From the NCBI RefSeq assembly GCF_029873635.1, contig NC_080428.1, positions 68,567,601 to 68,631,600 of the forward strand: DNA of 64,000 bases, in the 5' to 3' direction. Position numbers and translations under genes: made by a program. Below, in pieces: positions 36,201 to 50,059 of this stretch. Position 1 is the first letter of the stretch, and each line of letters starts with the position of its first letter. This DNA comes from Malania oleifera (taxonomy: Eukaryota > Streptophyta > Magnoliopsida > Santalales > Ximeniaceae). A model generated the notes under the pieces. It searched no databases and was not told the DNA's origin. It worked only from the letters and a program-made list of their open reading frames with translations.

Positions 36201-39200
36201 GTTTTAAAAGGTGAAGGCAAATAAGGCAAGACATTCTAACCCTTAAGAAGCGAGGCGTAAGCCTTAAGGTGTAGGGGCATAAGCCTTTTGAGAATTTTAT
36301 TTTTAGATAAAAATATGTAAATAAATTACATATATTTAACAAACAAACAAAAATTATAAAAATCACAAATATAATGTTAAAAAAAATCAACTATAATTTG
36401 CAAACTTCTTGTTGGGCATTCAAAAATTGCTAACTTGAATTCATTACATAAATCATGACAAGAGATAGCCTATAACATAACAAAGCTCAAATTACTTTCA
36501 AGATCTAAGATAAAACTCTCAATTATTTTGGGAAGGTTGAGGTTCAAGAGTTTTAGAAATCAACTCATATGGCTATCCTTTTTTATATGCATGGAGTTAG
36601 AATTTTCTACCCATATCTAACTTGAGATTCACACAAAGGTGTGTCTTTTGTACTAATGCATAAGCCTTAGCATGTAATGCGTTAGCCTTTTTGGGATTTG
36701 GCATTTTTTAATGGATCCTCAAGGCTTTTTAGGCCCGCTCTGCCTTGAGGTGAACCTTGATTGAGCCTTTTGAAACATTGGTTAACGCTAACAATCTGGT
36801 GCAGAGTAGGAAATCTTCAAAGGCACTTTCTCCTGATGTGTTTTCTTTATGTCTTGATCCTCAGAAATAGCTTCTCATCTGCTTTTGCATTGCACTTTTT
36901 GTAAGAATATTTGGAATAAGCTTTTTGGTCTCTTGGGAGAGAGTTGTGTTTGTCTGCTGTTGGTGAAAGATTTGTTGGTCATCTCTTTTTCTGATCTTGG
37001 TAGAAGGAAGGAAGCATATGTTTTGTGGAAGTGTGGGGTTTTCTCTATTTTGTGGAGTTTTCGGTTGGAAAGTAATGCTTGAATTTGTACTGGGAAAAAG
37101 CTGAATTCTCTTTTTTATGGGAGAAGACTCATTATTCAGTCTTGCTTGGTTGTGCTGCTGCTGGTTATTTTAGGGGGGAGAGGTTTTCTAATATTTAATT
37201 GGATTGGCTGGCTTCACTAGTCTAATGACTGTTTTTCTTGTTTTTTTTTATTCTATTTTTTCTGAAAAGAAATTTATTTAAGAGGATTTCTTATTCTCCT
37301 CTTTGTATATTCTTTCTATTCTAATGAATTCATCTTCTTTTGTTATTATAAAAAAAAAGAAAAAAATCTTCCTAGACAATATGATAGTCAACTTCAATAT
37401 GTTTTGTTCTCTTATAGAAGCTAGATCGGAGGCAATGTAAATAGTGGATTATCATTTATCACATACCAACTCCACTGGGTGAGTGTGAAAAGAAAGTTCT
37501 ACCAACATGTTGGTAAGCCAAATCAACTCACATGTAGTGTATGCCATGGCCTCACATTCAAACTCAACATTTGATCGAACCACGATAGTTTGTTTCTCAC
37601 TCTTCCAAGACACTAGGTTACTACCAACAAACACATAATACTCAATTGTGAGTCTCTTATTAGAGGGTAACCTATCCCATCTACATTTGTATAACCTTGA
37701 ATGCCAATGACCCCAATTTTGATTCAAGAGGCCTCTCCTATTGCACCAAGTATCGCAAGATACAAATGATACCATCCCAGTGGCTCATTTGGGGAGAATC
37801 TAGGAACTGGCTAACGACTCTTGTTGTGAAAGATATATTTGGTTGTGTGATTGTGAGGTAGTTTAACTTCCCAACAAGTCTCCAATACCGTCTAGGGTCA
37901 GCCAACAAATCACCCATATCTGGTATTAATTTGTTATTCAGGTCCATATTTGCACAAGAGCGGGTTAGATTCCAATGGCCCAGACTCATCTAAAAGATCT
38001 AGAACATACTTCCTTTGTAACAAGACTACCCCTATACGAGATATGGATACTTATATACCCGAGAAATATTTTGCCAGATCCAAATTTGTAGTTTGAAATT
38101 CTTAATGGTTATCTGGTCATTTAGCATTATTAGCATGTGTTAGAGTTATGTTAATAAGGGTATTGTGCTCATTGGTACTGCACTTAACATATTTTATAAT
38201 TAGAGAGAGACCTATCATTGCGTTTGGGTCTTCTATTTTACCCAATTATTCAACTCAGAATAAGATCCAACCTAAACCCTACCACCACCACCAAACCAAA
38301 CCCTAAATCCTACCACCAACAAAACCTACCTAGCCATCCTATGCAAATCAGTCTATATAGGAGGATTAACCACACTCTTACAGCCTAGAAACAAGTCTAG
38401 GGATTGTCAAAAAACGTAGTTGTCACCGAAAAATTCCTTGACGGTCGCTACCCTTCTCAGAACCTTCAAAACCCTTCCTTATTTCACAAAACCAACAATA
38501 TAACCAACAATAGAACCCTCCGATCTGTAGATCTGCAAAACCCCATTGTTATAAACATCGTCATGCGCCCCCATGCATTGGCCAATTGTCGGCACGCATC
38601 GGTGCGTGAGACAAATTCCAACCACATTTTTTTTGCTTTTTTCTTTTGTAGAATGTCTTGATTACTTCCATAGACCATAATATCAAGCTATTGGGCACGC
38701 CTTTTGTTAAAAAATCCAATCTTTTTCAACCATGCACTCATGGTAATCTAGTGTTGTGTTGGGTATAGTTCATTGGTGAGTCTCATGGAACAGTGGTAGT
38801 GCTATGTCCAATTGTTGGTGACTCGTTCGTGGTTGAATCAATGGTTGACTCATTTGTGTTTGTTTTGGTTGGTTCAGAAGTTAACTTGTGGTTGTTTCGG
38901 ATGGTCCAAAAGTTTACTTTTGGAATCCCAAGAGCATTTTGTTCGTTGTGTATTTCTGATTTTCTGCTGTTGTATCGAGGTTGTGTGTGTGTTGGGATAG
39001 CGTCATTAATCCCAAAGTGTGTTTCCTTTGGTAGGCCATTGTTTAGATGAATAATGTACTATAACTGTCTCGAAGGAAGAAGAGTTTTCAAGGTTCCTAC
39101 AGTATCAAGCATCTCAACAACCATCTCATCACATAGCATCTTCTGCTAAGACGAGTAATCCTAGAGTCTATATGTCATCTGGTATCTCTCCTACTAGTCC

Positions 39201-42200
39201 TTGGATTATTGACTATGCTACTAATAACCATATGACATGTGTAACCAACTTCTTTTTTGCCCTTCAGTATTCTAAAAACTTACCTCAAGTTACCTTTGCC
39301 GATGGGTTCACAACTACAGTTAAGGGGATAGGAACAGTAAACCCTACTTCCTCTATCTCTCTTTCTTCTGTCTTGTACATTCCTATGTTCCCTTTCAATC
39401 TTATGTTAGTTAATAAGCCTACAAAGACACTAAATTGTTCTGCAACCTTCTTTCTTGATTCTATGGTTATTTAGGATTTGAAGACAAGGAAAATAATTGG
39501 CACAAGACATGAGGCTTGTGGACTTTACTACTTTGAGTCACTCTCTTCTACCATTGCCTACATAGTCGTTGCTACACCACTTCAAATACATTGTCGCGTT
39601 GGTTATCCGTCCTTGGAAAAATTGAAATAAATAGTTCCTACCTTGAGCTTTGTGTCTAGTCTTGAGTGGAACTCTTGTCAGTTGGGAAAACATCATTGTG
39701 TTCTCTTTGCTTCGCAGGTCAATATATGGGCAAATAGTCCTTTCATGCTTCTTCATTTTGATGTTTGGGGTCCTAGTCATGTCATATTAAAAAAATTGGG
39801 GTTTCAGTACTTGTTACATTTGTTGATGACTACTCCAGGATGACTTGGTTGTGTTTAGTGAAGGATTGTTCTCAATTGTTTAATATCTCTTGTGCCTTCT
39901 ATTCCCAAATAAAGACTCAGTTTGATTTGCCAGTCAGGATACTTCGTAGTGATAATGCTAAGGAGCACTTCAGTACCCGATTCAGTACCTATATGACTAA
40001 TTCTAGTATCACCCATCAATCATCTTGTGCCCACACTCCACAACAAAATGGAGTTGCATAATAGAAAACAGGCATTCTTGAAGTCACTCATACCCTATTG
40101 TATCAGATGAATGTCCCCAAAATTTTTTGAAGCTTTGTTGTGCTCATAACTTGCTCTCTCATGGATAAAATGTCATCCTTTGTCCTTGGTAGTAAAATCC
40201 CATATTCAATTATCTTCTCTAAGACTCCTTTCTTCTCCCTTCCTCCTCTTGTATTTGGTTTTGTGTCTTTTGTCCATCAGTAACTCTAGGAACAGATAAG
40301 TTGGATCCTCGTGCTGTCAAATGTGTTTTTTTGAGGTAGTTGTATACTCAAAAGGGATATCAATGTTATAGCCCTACTTTACGTCGATTCTTTGTCTCTG
40401 TTGATGTCACTTTATTGAGTCTACATCATACTACTTTGATTCCTTGAGTTTTGTTTACCTTAATAAGTCCTTTCCTTTGCCTTGCCTTTCAAATCCTAAC
40501 CTAATAGTTGTGCCTATCCTCTTACATCTTCATCTAGCTTGAGTCCTTCTCGTTGCTTGGATCATCCTAGTTTGCAGGTATACCGCATAGTGACTCGAGG
40601 GAGGAGAGCCTCCTCTAGCTTCCATTTCCATGCTTTTAGTTCCCTCATTAGGTGATCCTATTTCCCAAGATGTTGATCCTACCATTGTTGTTCAAAAAGG
40701 TAAGCTTAGTAGTACCCAACACCTAATCTCTAATTTTGTTTGTTATAATTTCTTTGTCACCATCATATTATTATTTTGATATTTATCTTATGTTGCTCGT
40801 CCAAAATCTATTTTTGAAGTCTTGTCCCATTTAGAGTGGGGGAATGCAATGATTGAAGGGATGCATGTAGTATAGGATAATGATACTTGGGAGTTTGTAC
40901 ATCTACCTTTTGATAAGAGTGTGGTTGTTACTGCTGGGTGTATACCGTGAAGGTCAATCCAGATGGTTTCGTGGCTCAATTGAAGGCCCGAGTTGTTGAT
41001 AAGGTATATACTCAAGTGTATGATTTCGATTATTCGAACACAGTCTCTCTAGTCGCTATACTTGATTCACTATGTTCATTCATCTCCTTAGCCACTAGTT
41101 GTCATTGGCCTTTACGTTAGATGTGAAGAATGTTTTCCTACATGGGATCTTTAGGAGGAGATCTATATGGAGCAATCACTTGGGTTTGTTGCTCAAGGGG
41201 AATTAGGCTTACTGTGTTGGCTTAAGAAATCATTATATGTTTAAAACAATCTTCGAGAGCATGGTTTGGTTGAATTCAGTGTTGTCATACTTGATTTTGG
41301 TCTCCAACAATGTGTAGTAGATCACTCTGTATTTTGTTGTCACGCTCCATTTGGTAGGATTTTGCTTATTGTGTATGTGTACTATGTTGTGATATGTAGA
41401 GATGATGATCAAGGCATCCAAGATCTAAAGCTTTTCCTACATATTAAATTTTAGACCAAGGATTTGGGTCCAATGAAATATTTCTTGAGTATAGAAGTAT
41501 CAAGATCTTGTATAAGAACATCTTGTCACAGGGTAGTGTAATGACAGAGTACAAATTGATCTACTGCACGTCACGATAGGGGTGAGCATAATTCGGGGAA
41601 ACCCGAATTAACCAAATTAACCGACCAATTTCGGTCGGTTCGGTTCGGTCAAGAAATAGGGTCGGTTCGGTTCGGTTACGATTTTACCAATTTTCGGTTA
41701 ATCGGTTATCGGTTTGGTTAATATGAATTATCAATTCGGTTAACCGAATTAACCGAATTGATAATTAATGATTCTAGTGATTCTACTCTTATAGTTTAAT
41801 ACCAAAATATCTTTTTTATTAATAAAATTAATAGATGAGATGCTTAATTAAGCTCGAATTAGTAAAAAAGTTATAATTATATTCTCTTTTTAATAATTAA
41901 TTTCAAATTATTTCGGTTAAATTCGGTTAACCGAATTACCCGAAAAGGTAATTCGGTCGGGTTCGGTTCGGTGAGCTTCCTTTGTTCAGTCGGTTCGGTT
42001 ATCAGAAATCATTAACCGAAAATTTCACTTAATTGGGTTAATTAACCGAATTGGGCCGAACCGACCGTTTGCTCACCCTTACATCACGGAATGCGAAATT
42101 CAAGCACAACTTTATTGAACCTACAAACCAAGCTCTTGGAGTTTGCTTTGGACTATATAAGAATATATTTTAGGCGACACATGTCACACACCAATGTGGA

Positions 42201-45200
42201 CGACTTCCCTAGAACAAATCCAAGTGGTTGCTCCATATATACCTCCTCTTAAAGATCACAATGTAAGAAGGCATTTGTCACATCTTACTAATGTAGTGGC
42301 CAATGATAAGTGGTGGCTAAGGAGATGAATAAATGAAATGAGGGAAGTTTGGCAACTAGGGAGAATGATTCAAAAAAACTCACACCGTAAACCTGAGTAT
42401 ATCCTTTAGCAACAAGGCAGGCCTTCAGATGAGCTACAAAATCATAAGGATTGACCTTCACAGTATATACCAATGACAGCCAACCCCAAATTGGGAGAGG
42501 TACCAATTCCCAAGTATCATTATCCTATTTAGGCTCACATCTTCAACCATTGTTGTCCTCCACCTAGAACGGGATAAAGGCTTTAGAGTTTAGAGACAAA
42601 ATTTGGAAGAGTGACAAGGATAGAGTACTAAGAAAATAGTAATGCGAGGGTGACAAAAAATCATTGAAAATGGAGTTAGAGGCTGGATGTTGGGTATCAA
42701 TGTGTTTATCTTTCTAGGCATAAATAAGATCAACATCTTGGGAAACAGGATCATGCAAGGAAACAATAGGCATATAAAAAGAAGTTTGGAGGGGCCTTTC
42801 CTTCCATGAATCGTGTTGTGTATGCACCTACAAATTAGAATAATCCAATCGACGAGAACAACTCAAACTGGATAAAGATGTAAGAGGACTAGGCAAAGAT
42901 AATATGCTAGAATTTAGTAAGCTAGGTGAAGGAACTCATCAAGATCAACATGGCTCAAGGAATCAGAGTAGTATGGTGTAAACTCAAATAAGGTAACATG
43001 ATAGTGACAAAGAGTAGATAAAATAAGATTATAACATTGAGATCCCTTTTTGAGTATAAAAATAGCCGCAAAAAATACATTTGATAGCATGAGGATCAAA
43101 CTTATCTATTCTTCGACTTAACATAAGGACAAAGGACACTCTCCCAAATATACGGGGAGGAGGTGGGAACAAAGAAGCCTTTGGAAAGAGAACTAAATAG
43201 GGTATTTTATCACCAATGATAAAGGACGACATTCTATTGTTAAGAGAGCAAGTAGTCAGCACAGTTCATTCCAAAAAAATTTGGGGACATTCATTGAATG
43301 CAAAAGGATACGAATGATTTCAAGAATATGTTTGTTTCCTCACTGTGACTGCATTTTTTTGTGTAGTGTGGGCATGAGATGATTGATGAATCATATTATA
43401 GTTAGTCATATGGGTGGTGAATTCGGTACTGAAGTAATTCCTAGTGGTATGACTATGAAGTATCTTGACTAGTTCATTAAACCAAGTCCATATTTTAGAA
43501 CAGAAGGCACAAAAGATATTAAACAACTCATAATGATCTTTCATTAATTAAAGCAAAGAAAAGTCTTAAATTTCATTTTCAACTAAAATTTTGAGGCTTC
43601 AATAGTACAAAATTTTGTTGTAAAATTGTCGATGTCAATTTCAATTTCGATTTTAAAAATGATGGAAATATGCAGCAAAGAATGGAATTCTTTTATAAAA
43701 CTTAAGAAGCTATTGGTAGCCATAATAATACTGGATTTTGAACTAAATTTGTATTAACAAAAGACATCAAGAACAGGTTTTAGTGTATAAGGTGCAATAA
43801 TTGTAATATAATAATGGTATTAAACATATTCAGTTAATGTGGATGAAATTAATATTTAAACTAGATATTTATTAAGTACGGGTAATTTAGACATAAATGG
43901 TCAAATAAAATATTTTAGCTAATACCTGATTTGAAATTTTCACATAATTTCAAAAGTTTAAAAGCTTTTCATATCCTTGTTGTAGTAATAATTAGTTTCA
44001 ACAAGAAAAGAAGATAAATTAAAAGAGAATTTCAATCTAGGTTTTGATTCTCAAATTTGAATTTCAATGAAATTCATTCTATAATTAAATTTCAATAATT
44101 TTTTCTGAAATTTTGATAATTTTTTCAGATGATTTGTGGAAATTACATAGAAATTTTGTAAAAGGGAAATTGACAGCCATTTGATTTCAATGGTGATGGA
44201 AAGTGGAAATTTTGATGGAAATTTCAACAATTTCATGGAAATTTAAGACCATGCAGCCAAGTCATCCTAGGGTATTCATCAACAAACGTAACAAAATATC
44301 GGAGCCCCAACTTTGATGTGACACGAGTAGGACCCCAAGCATCGAAATGATCTAAACATGAACCCATTTATTGATTCGGGAAATGAACAAAACTTGATAG
44401 TGCTTTACCAACTAACAAGACTCCCTCAAGATTGGGCATGGAAGTTAAAGTAGGAACTAGCCGTTTTAACTTGTCCCACAAATGATGACCAAGGCAACAG
44501 TTGACAGTGGATGTGTAGTGTAGCACCAATAGTGTAGGCAATAGAAGGAGAGAGCGACTCAAAGTTGTAAAGTCCACGAGCCTCACATCCTGTTCCAATT
44601 GTCTTCCTTGTCTTTAGATCTTGAAATAACAACACAATCAGGAAAGAAATTTGTAGAACAATATAATGATATGTAATCTTACTAACCAACATGAGATTAA
44701 AGGGGTGTTTAGGAATATACCAAAAACAGAAGAAAGAGAGATGAGGGAGTAGGATTTACTATTCCTATCCCCTTAACTGTAGCAGTGGACCCATCAACAA
44801 AGGTAACTCAAGGTAGGTTTTCAAAATACTCTAGGGCAGAATAAGGTTGGTTATTGCAGTCATGATCCATGGCAGCAGAATCAATGACCCAAGGACTAGT
44901 GGGAGAGATACTAGGTGACATGCAGGCTATAGGATTTCCTTTTTGGGCCAGAGATGCAATGCCATTAGATGCTCACTGGGATGCATGATGCTCTAGGAAC
45001 CTTAAATACTCCTCTGAGACAGATATAGTACTTGCCAATGGCTGAACAAGGGTGGAATTTGTGGTCGCTAATGAGAACATATTTTTGGGGTTCATGAACT
45101 ACATCCCAATGCCCACAAACAAAGCCAATCAAAAAGTTAAACAGCCGAAAACAACGGACACACTGATACAGCCCCAATCACCAGTCACAAACAACCTCTA

Positions 45201-48200
45201 ATAGTACGACATGATCATTCTGGGGGAGCTGCGCTCAAACAACTAAAAGGTGGGATGTTTGAACAAAAAACCATCATCAAAAACTTTCTAATATGGTTTA
45301 TAGATGGATTTCAACAACACAGGACATGTTCAGGCTAAAAACATTGCCATATGAAGCCTCACTTGCTGGCATATGGAGCTGGCGCTGCCAGCCTTTGGCC
45401 GGCACATACGGGAAGCTTGAACAATGAGATTTTAGGGATAGTCAGATCATGGTGTCTCTGGGTGGCTATGGTGTTGGATTTGCAAGGTCTCAAGGGGTTT
45501 TGATGGTTGTGAACGTGCACCATCTTCCAAGAACTTTGCAGTGACTTCTGTCTTCTAGCAGCTGCCGGGCTGTTTTCAGGTCTATGATGGTGCTAGCAGC
45601 TCTCCTAAGGTAGTAGAAATGCAGAGGATTTAGGGTTTTAGGCGGTTTGCAATGACTGTGATACTTAGGGTTTAGGCATTAGAATTTAGAACCTGGCTGT
45701 AATACAATATTAAGGTGTTGTGTAAATTTCCTAACCACAATGTTATGTCTAACCCTCTGTTTATAATATGTTCCAAGTACATCACAATGACCATAATACC
45801 ATCATTAACTCTTTAGTTACGAACATAGGTAATAATACTAAATGACCAATAACAATTTGTCGTTTGTATTACATGTGAGGTTTTAATTAATATTTTCGGG
45901 ATTCTTAAATAAACAAATGATCTCCTAAATAAATTTTAAAATCTTTAGAATATGGACTATACAGATACAAGAACAAAAAACAATTTTACTAGAGAAGATG
46001 GGTTGCTTAGAAATTTTGACATGTGTATGGTTTTCTATTTACTAATATGGTTTATTATGTTTCTGTATAAGACATTTTAGTAACTTTGCTTATATTACCC
46101 AAGCGTTTGTAACATGAAGGATTCATTCAAAAGGGGATGTATTATATCAATTGGCTGTGGAACTTGATTGCCCTTTTATTGTTTACAACACGTGGAGCTC
46201 CCAACTCAGCTTCTCAGGCTGCTGGTGAAATTCTATTTTGTAGCCTTCAAAATATGCTTCTACCAAATCGGGCCATCATGTTTGAAAGAAGTGTCTGAAG
46301 GAAGTTTATATTTTATATTTAGTCTTGTATTGCTAGAATTATTGCATGTTTTCTTTCTTATTATTTTGATTTTTCTATGTATTTTATGTAATATGATTTA
46401 TACGGTACCAATTTCATATTCATGAGATTTCAAAATATGGTCACATCTTTCAGCCAATATTTCATCGGTACCCTCGGCCTGAAAAGGAATATCAATCATT
46501 TTCTCTTATATACAATGACAGATCCTTGGATTTGGTGAGCACATCTCCTCTATTATTTTGTTTTCATTTCAGCCCTAAATACTTACCTTATTTTCAAATT
46601 TTTATTGTACTAAGCTGTGCAAGAAATCCATTTATCCATAGGCAAATACAGTAAATTAATTTTTCTGTGAACTTAAAAATTGTAACCGTCAACCTACCAA
46701 CAGATATGCAAGGACAAGGATGAAGCTGAAGTTTGGTTTGTTGCTCTTAAGGCTTTAATTTCACCTGGTAACTACCGTAAGTGGAAGAGTGACGGAATAG
46801 GTGAGTGTGTTTCATCAGGTAGTCCACTTGCTCGACATATAAGAAGCTCTCCCTCAATTACATCATCTGTGAGTAGCAATAACTTCATTAATTTTCTGAA
46901 AATTAGACGATCATTATTTTTATTATTATCATCTTATTTGTCAACAAATGCAGGATCCAGGAGAGAATCAACGAGTGCATGTTCCTTCTGATAACATTCC
47001 ACAGAATGGACTTGCAAAGGCATTCTCTGACATTGTATCATATACTGCAGTAGCCAGGAGTCACATTCAAGCTGAATCATCCACCAATTCTCTAAACTCA
47101 ATATTATCTGGGGTTGTAGAGAACTCAAATGACCGAAACTCTGCAGCTGAAACATTTCGTGTTAGTCTATCAAGTGCTGTAAGCTCATCAAGCCATAGTT
47201 CTTTTCATGAAGATTTTGATGCCTTGGGAGATGTTTTCATCTGGGGAGAAGGCATTGGTGATGGTATGCTGGGTGGTGGTATACATAGAGTTGGTAGTTC
47301 ATCTAGTAGCAAGATGGACGCACTTCTGCCTAAGGCATTGGAATCAACAGTGGTGCTTGATGTTCATAATATTGCTTGTGGTGTTAGGCATGCAGTACTA
47401 GTCACCAAACAAGGGGAGATCTTTAGTTGGGGGGAGGAGTCGGGGGGCAGGCTTGGGCATGGTGTAGATGCAGATGTTTCCCACCCAAAGCTCATTAACA
47501 CTCTTTGTGGAATGAACATAGAACTTGTAGCATGTGGGCAGTATCACACTTGTGCTGTTACATTTTCTGGGGATCTTTACACATGGGGTGATGGTGCTCT
47601 CAATCCTGGTCTGCTTGGTAATGGAAGTGAGGTGAGTCATTGGATCCCTAAAAAGGTAACTGGCCATATGGAGGGTATACGCATATCATATGTATCTTGC
47701 GGACCATGGCATACAGCTGCTGTGGCATCTTCAGGCCAGTTGTTCACATTTGGAGATGGAACTTTTGGTGCCCTAGGCCATGGAGATCATAGCAGCACAA
47801 GTATACCACGAGAAGTGGAATCTTTAAGAGGATTGAGAACAATAAAGGTCGCCTGTGGTGTGTGGCACACTGCTGCAGTTGTTGAAATTATCATTGAGTC
47901 TTCTATTTCTGGCCATTCTGGTGGCTCTTCATCTGGAAAACTTTTCACTTGGGGAGATGGAGATAAAGGTCGACTTGGACATGGTGATAAAGAAGACAGA
48001 CTTGTTCCTGAGCGTGTTGCTGCAATGGCTGATGAAAATTTTTGCCAAGTAGCCTGCGGGCATGACCTCACGATTGCCCTTACAACCTCAGGCCGAGTAT
48101 ATTCTATGGGAAGTTCTGCTTATGGGCAGCTGGGAAATCCTACAGTTGATGGAAAAACCCCTGCTTGTGTCGAGGGTAAAATTGTAGACAGTTTTGTTGA

Positions 48201-50018
48201 AGAGATTGCCTGTGGTTCTCATCATGTTGCAGTTCTGACTTCAAAAACTGAGGTCTATACTTGGGGAAAGGGTGCAAATGGCCAATTAGGGCATGGAGAC
48301 AGTGATGACAGAAATTTTCCTACAGTTGTTGATTTCCTAAAAGATAAACAAGTGAAGAGTGTTATATGTGGTTCAAATTTTACTGCTGTTATATGCCTTC
48401 ATAAATGGGTATCAAGTGCTGACCATTCTGTGTGCTCTGGTTGTCATAATCCATTTGGTTTCAGAAGAAAACGTCACAATTGTTACAATTGTGGACTAGT
48501 TTATTGCAAAGCATGTAGCAGTAGGAAATCTCTGAAGGCTTCGTTGGCTCCAAATATGAACAAGCCATATCGTGTATGTGATGATTGTTTTACTAAACTG
48601 AAGAAGGCTGTGGAATTTGGATCTGTGAGGCGAATTCCTAAAGTCAGAAGTGGGAATTTTCTGCTGAAGTCCAGTGAGGTGACAGAAAAAGAGGGTCTGG
48701 GTCCTAGATTACAAGGACAACTGTCCAGACTTTCTTCTGCTGATTCATTGAAGCAGGCTGAAAACAGGCATAGTGGGCATGAAACAAAACTTGAACTAAA
48801 TGATAACCGCATCTTCCCCACTATGACAGGAAATTTCCAGTGGGGGAGCTATAGTTCATTTAAAGCATCTACATCTTTGTCTGGGCCCTCAAAGAAAGTT
48901 GCTTCATCTTCTGTTCCTGGTTCCAGGGTGGCCTCTCGTGGAACATCTCCTGTTTCAGGAAAGTCGAGTCCATGTCAGTCTGCAACACAACCAGCATCTT
49001 TTAGTTTTATAATATCTCCCGAAGTAGTACTTGATGATTCGAAGCATACAAATGACAGTCTTAGCCAAGAAATCATAAATTTAAGGACACAAGTAAGTTT
49101 TTGCTTAGCTATTTTTGTGTATCAATCACATTTATTCGTATGCTGGGTTTTTATCTCTAAAATTTAAAGTCAGGCAGTGGCATCATGTGTGCTGCGTGGT
49201 GCATGGCCCACACAATGTTTGAACAGATTAGGGATTTTATGAAAAAAATATATATATACTATCCAGCAGCATTAAAAGCTTAAAATTATTCAAAATGGTC
49301 TGATACCTTCATCAAAAACTTGTCTCGAAGCAAAGATGATGCAATCAAAACACTTCAGTTATGATGTGATGACTGGATCTTAGTGCTGCCTAAACTATTT
49401 CTTTGCTTTGCTTTTCAAACCCTTAGCCCATTGGAAACCTTATTGCGCTATGGGTCCCAAGAATTTCTCATAAGCCTATTATAAATATTTATGCCTATGA
49501 ATTATCATCTGAAGTCCTGCCCATGAGTCCAAAGAGTTTTCCCATAAGCCATAGGTGATCATCTGAAGTTCTTTAGCAACTGATCTAATAACTCGCCTCC
49601 TGAAATATATTCTTTCAAGAACTGGACATTTTTTTAGAAAGTTGCTGGAAATATTTGTAGGTAGAAGATCTTACTTGCAAATCCCAACACCTCGAAGCTG
49701 AACTAGAAAGAACGTCAACGCAATTGGAGGAGGTTACTACAATAGCAGCAGATGAAGCTGAAAAATGCAAAGCTGCTAAAGAAGTAATCAAGTCTCTAAC
49801 TGTACAGGTTAGATATATTTTATGTTCAAGTCGCTTTGTGTTCAAGATGAATTATGAATTCTTTTTTATGTTTAAGTCACTTCTGGTTCAAGATGAATTA
49901 CATTGCACTTTATTTTCCTTTGAGATTTTATAAATTAGGTATGTACTCAATTTCCAAGTTTAAGTTAGAAGTACAATCTTTTTAATGGCATGACCCAAAG
50001 CTGGAGGCCATGGGGGTT

Positions 50019-50059
<41 letters not shown>

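Larger units (their letters stand above)
35105..45854 (-). mobile_element. Ty1-copia fossil A, dismembered by later insertions
   Basis: The minus-strand pieces form one element in order. They are the 5' LTR (45716-45854), a decayed primer site near 45690-45710, protease (about 44800-44950), gag-pre-integrase and integrase (about 43000-44600), reverse transcriptase (about 42090-42510, continuing at 37740-38120), and RNase H (37380-37775). Its tail is at 35258-35400 (SEHQLHELFTKALG), followed by a polypurine tract and the 3' LTR (35105-35255). Later insertions separate these pieces: a LINE at 35401-37364, copia fossil B from 38138, a hAT-like element at 41577-42081 and a MITE at 43563-44249. 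The element is broken in many places. It is older than all the elements inside it. Confidence 0.75.
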
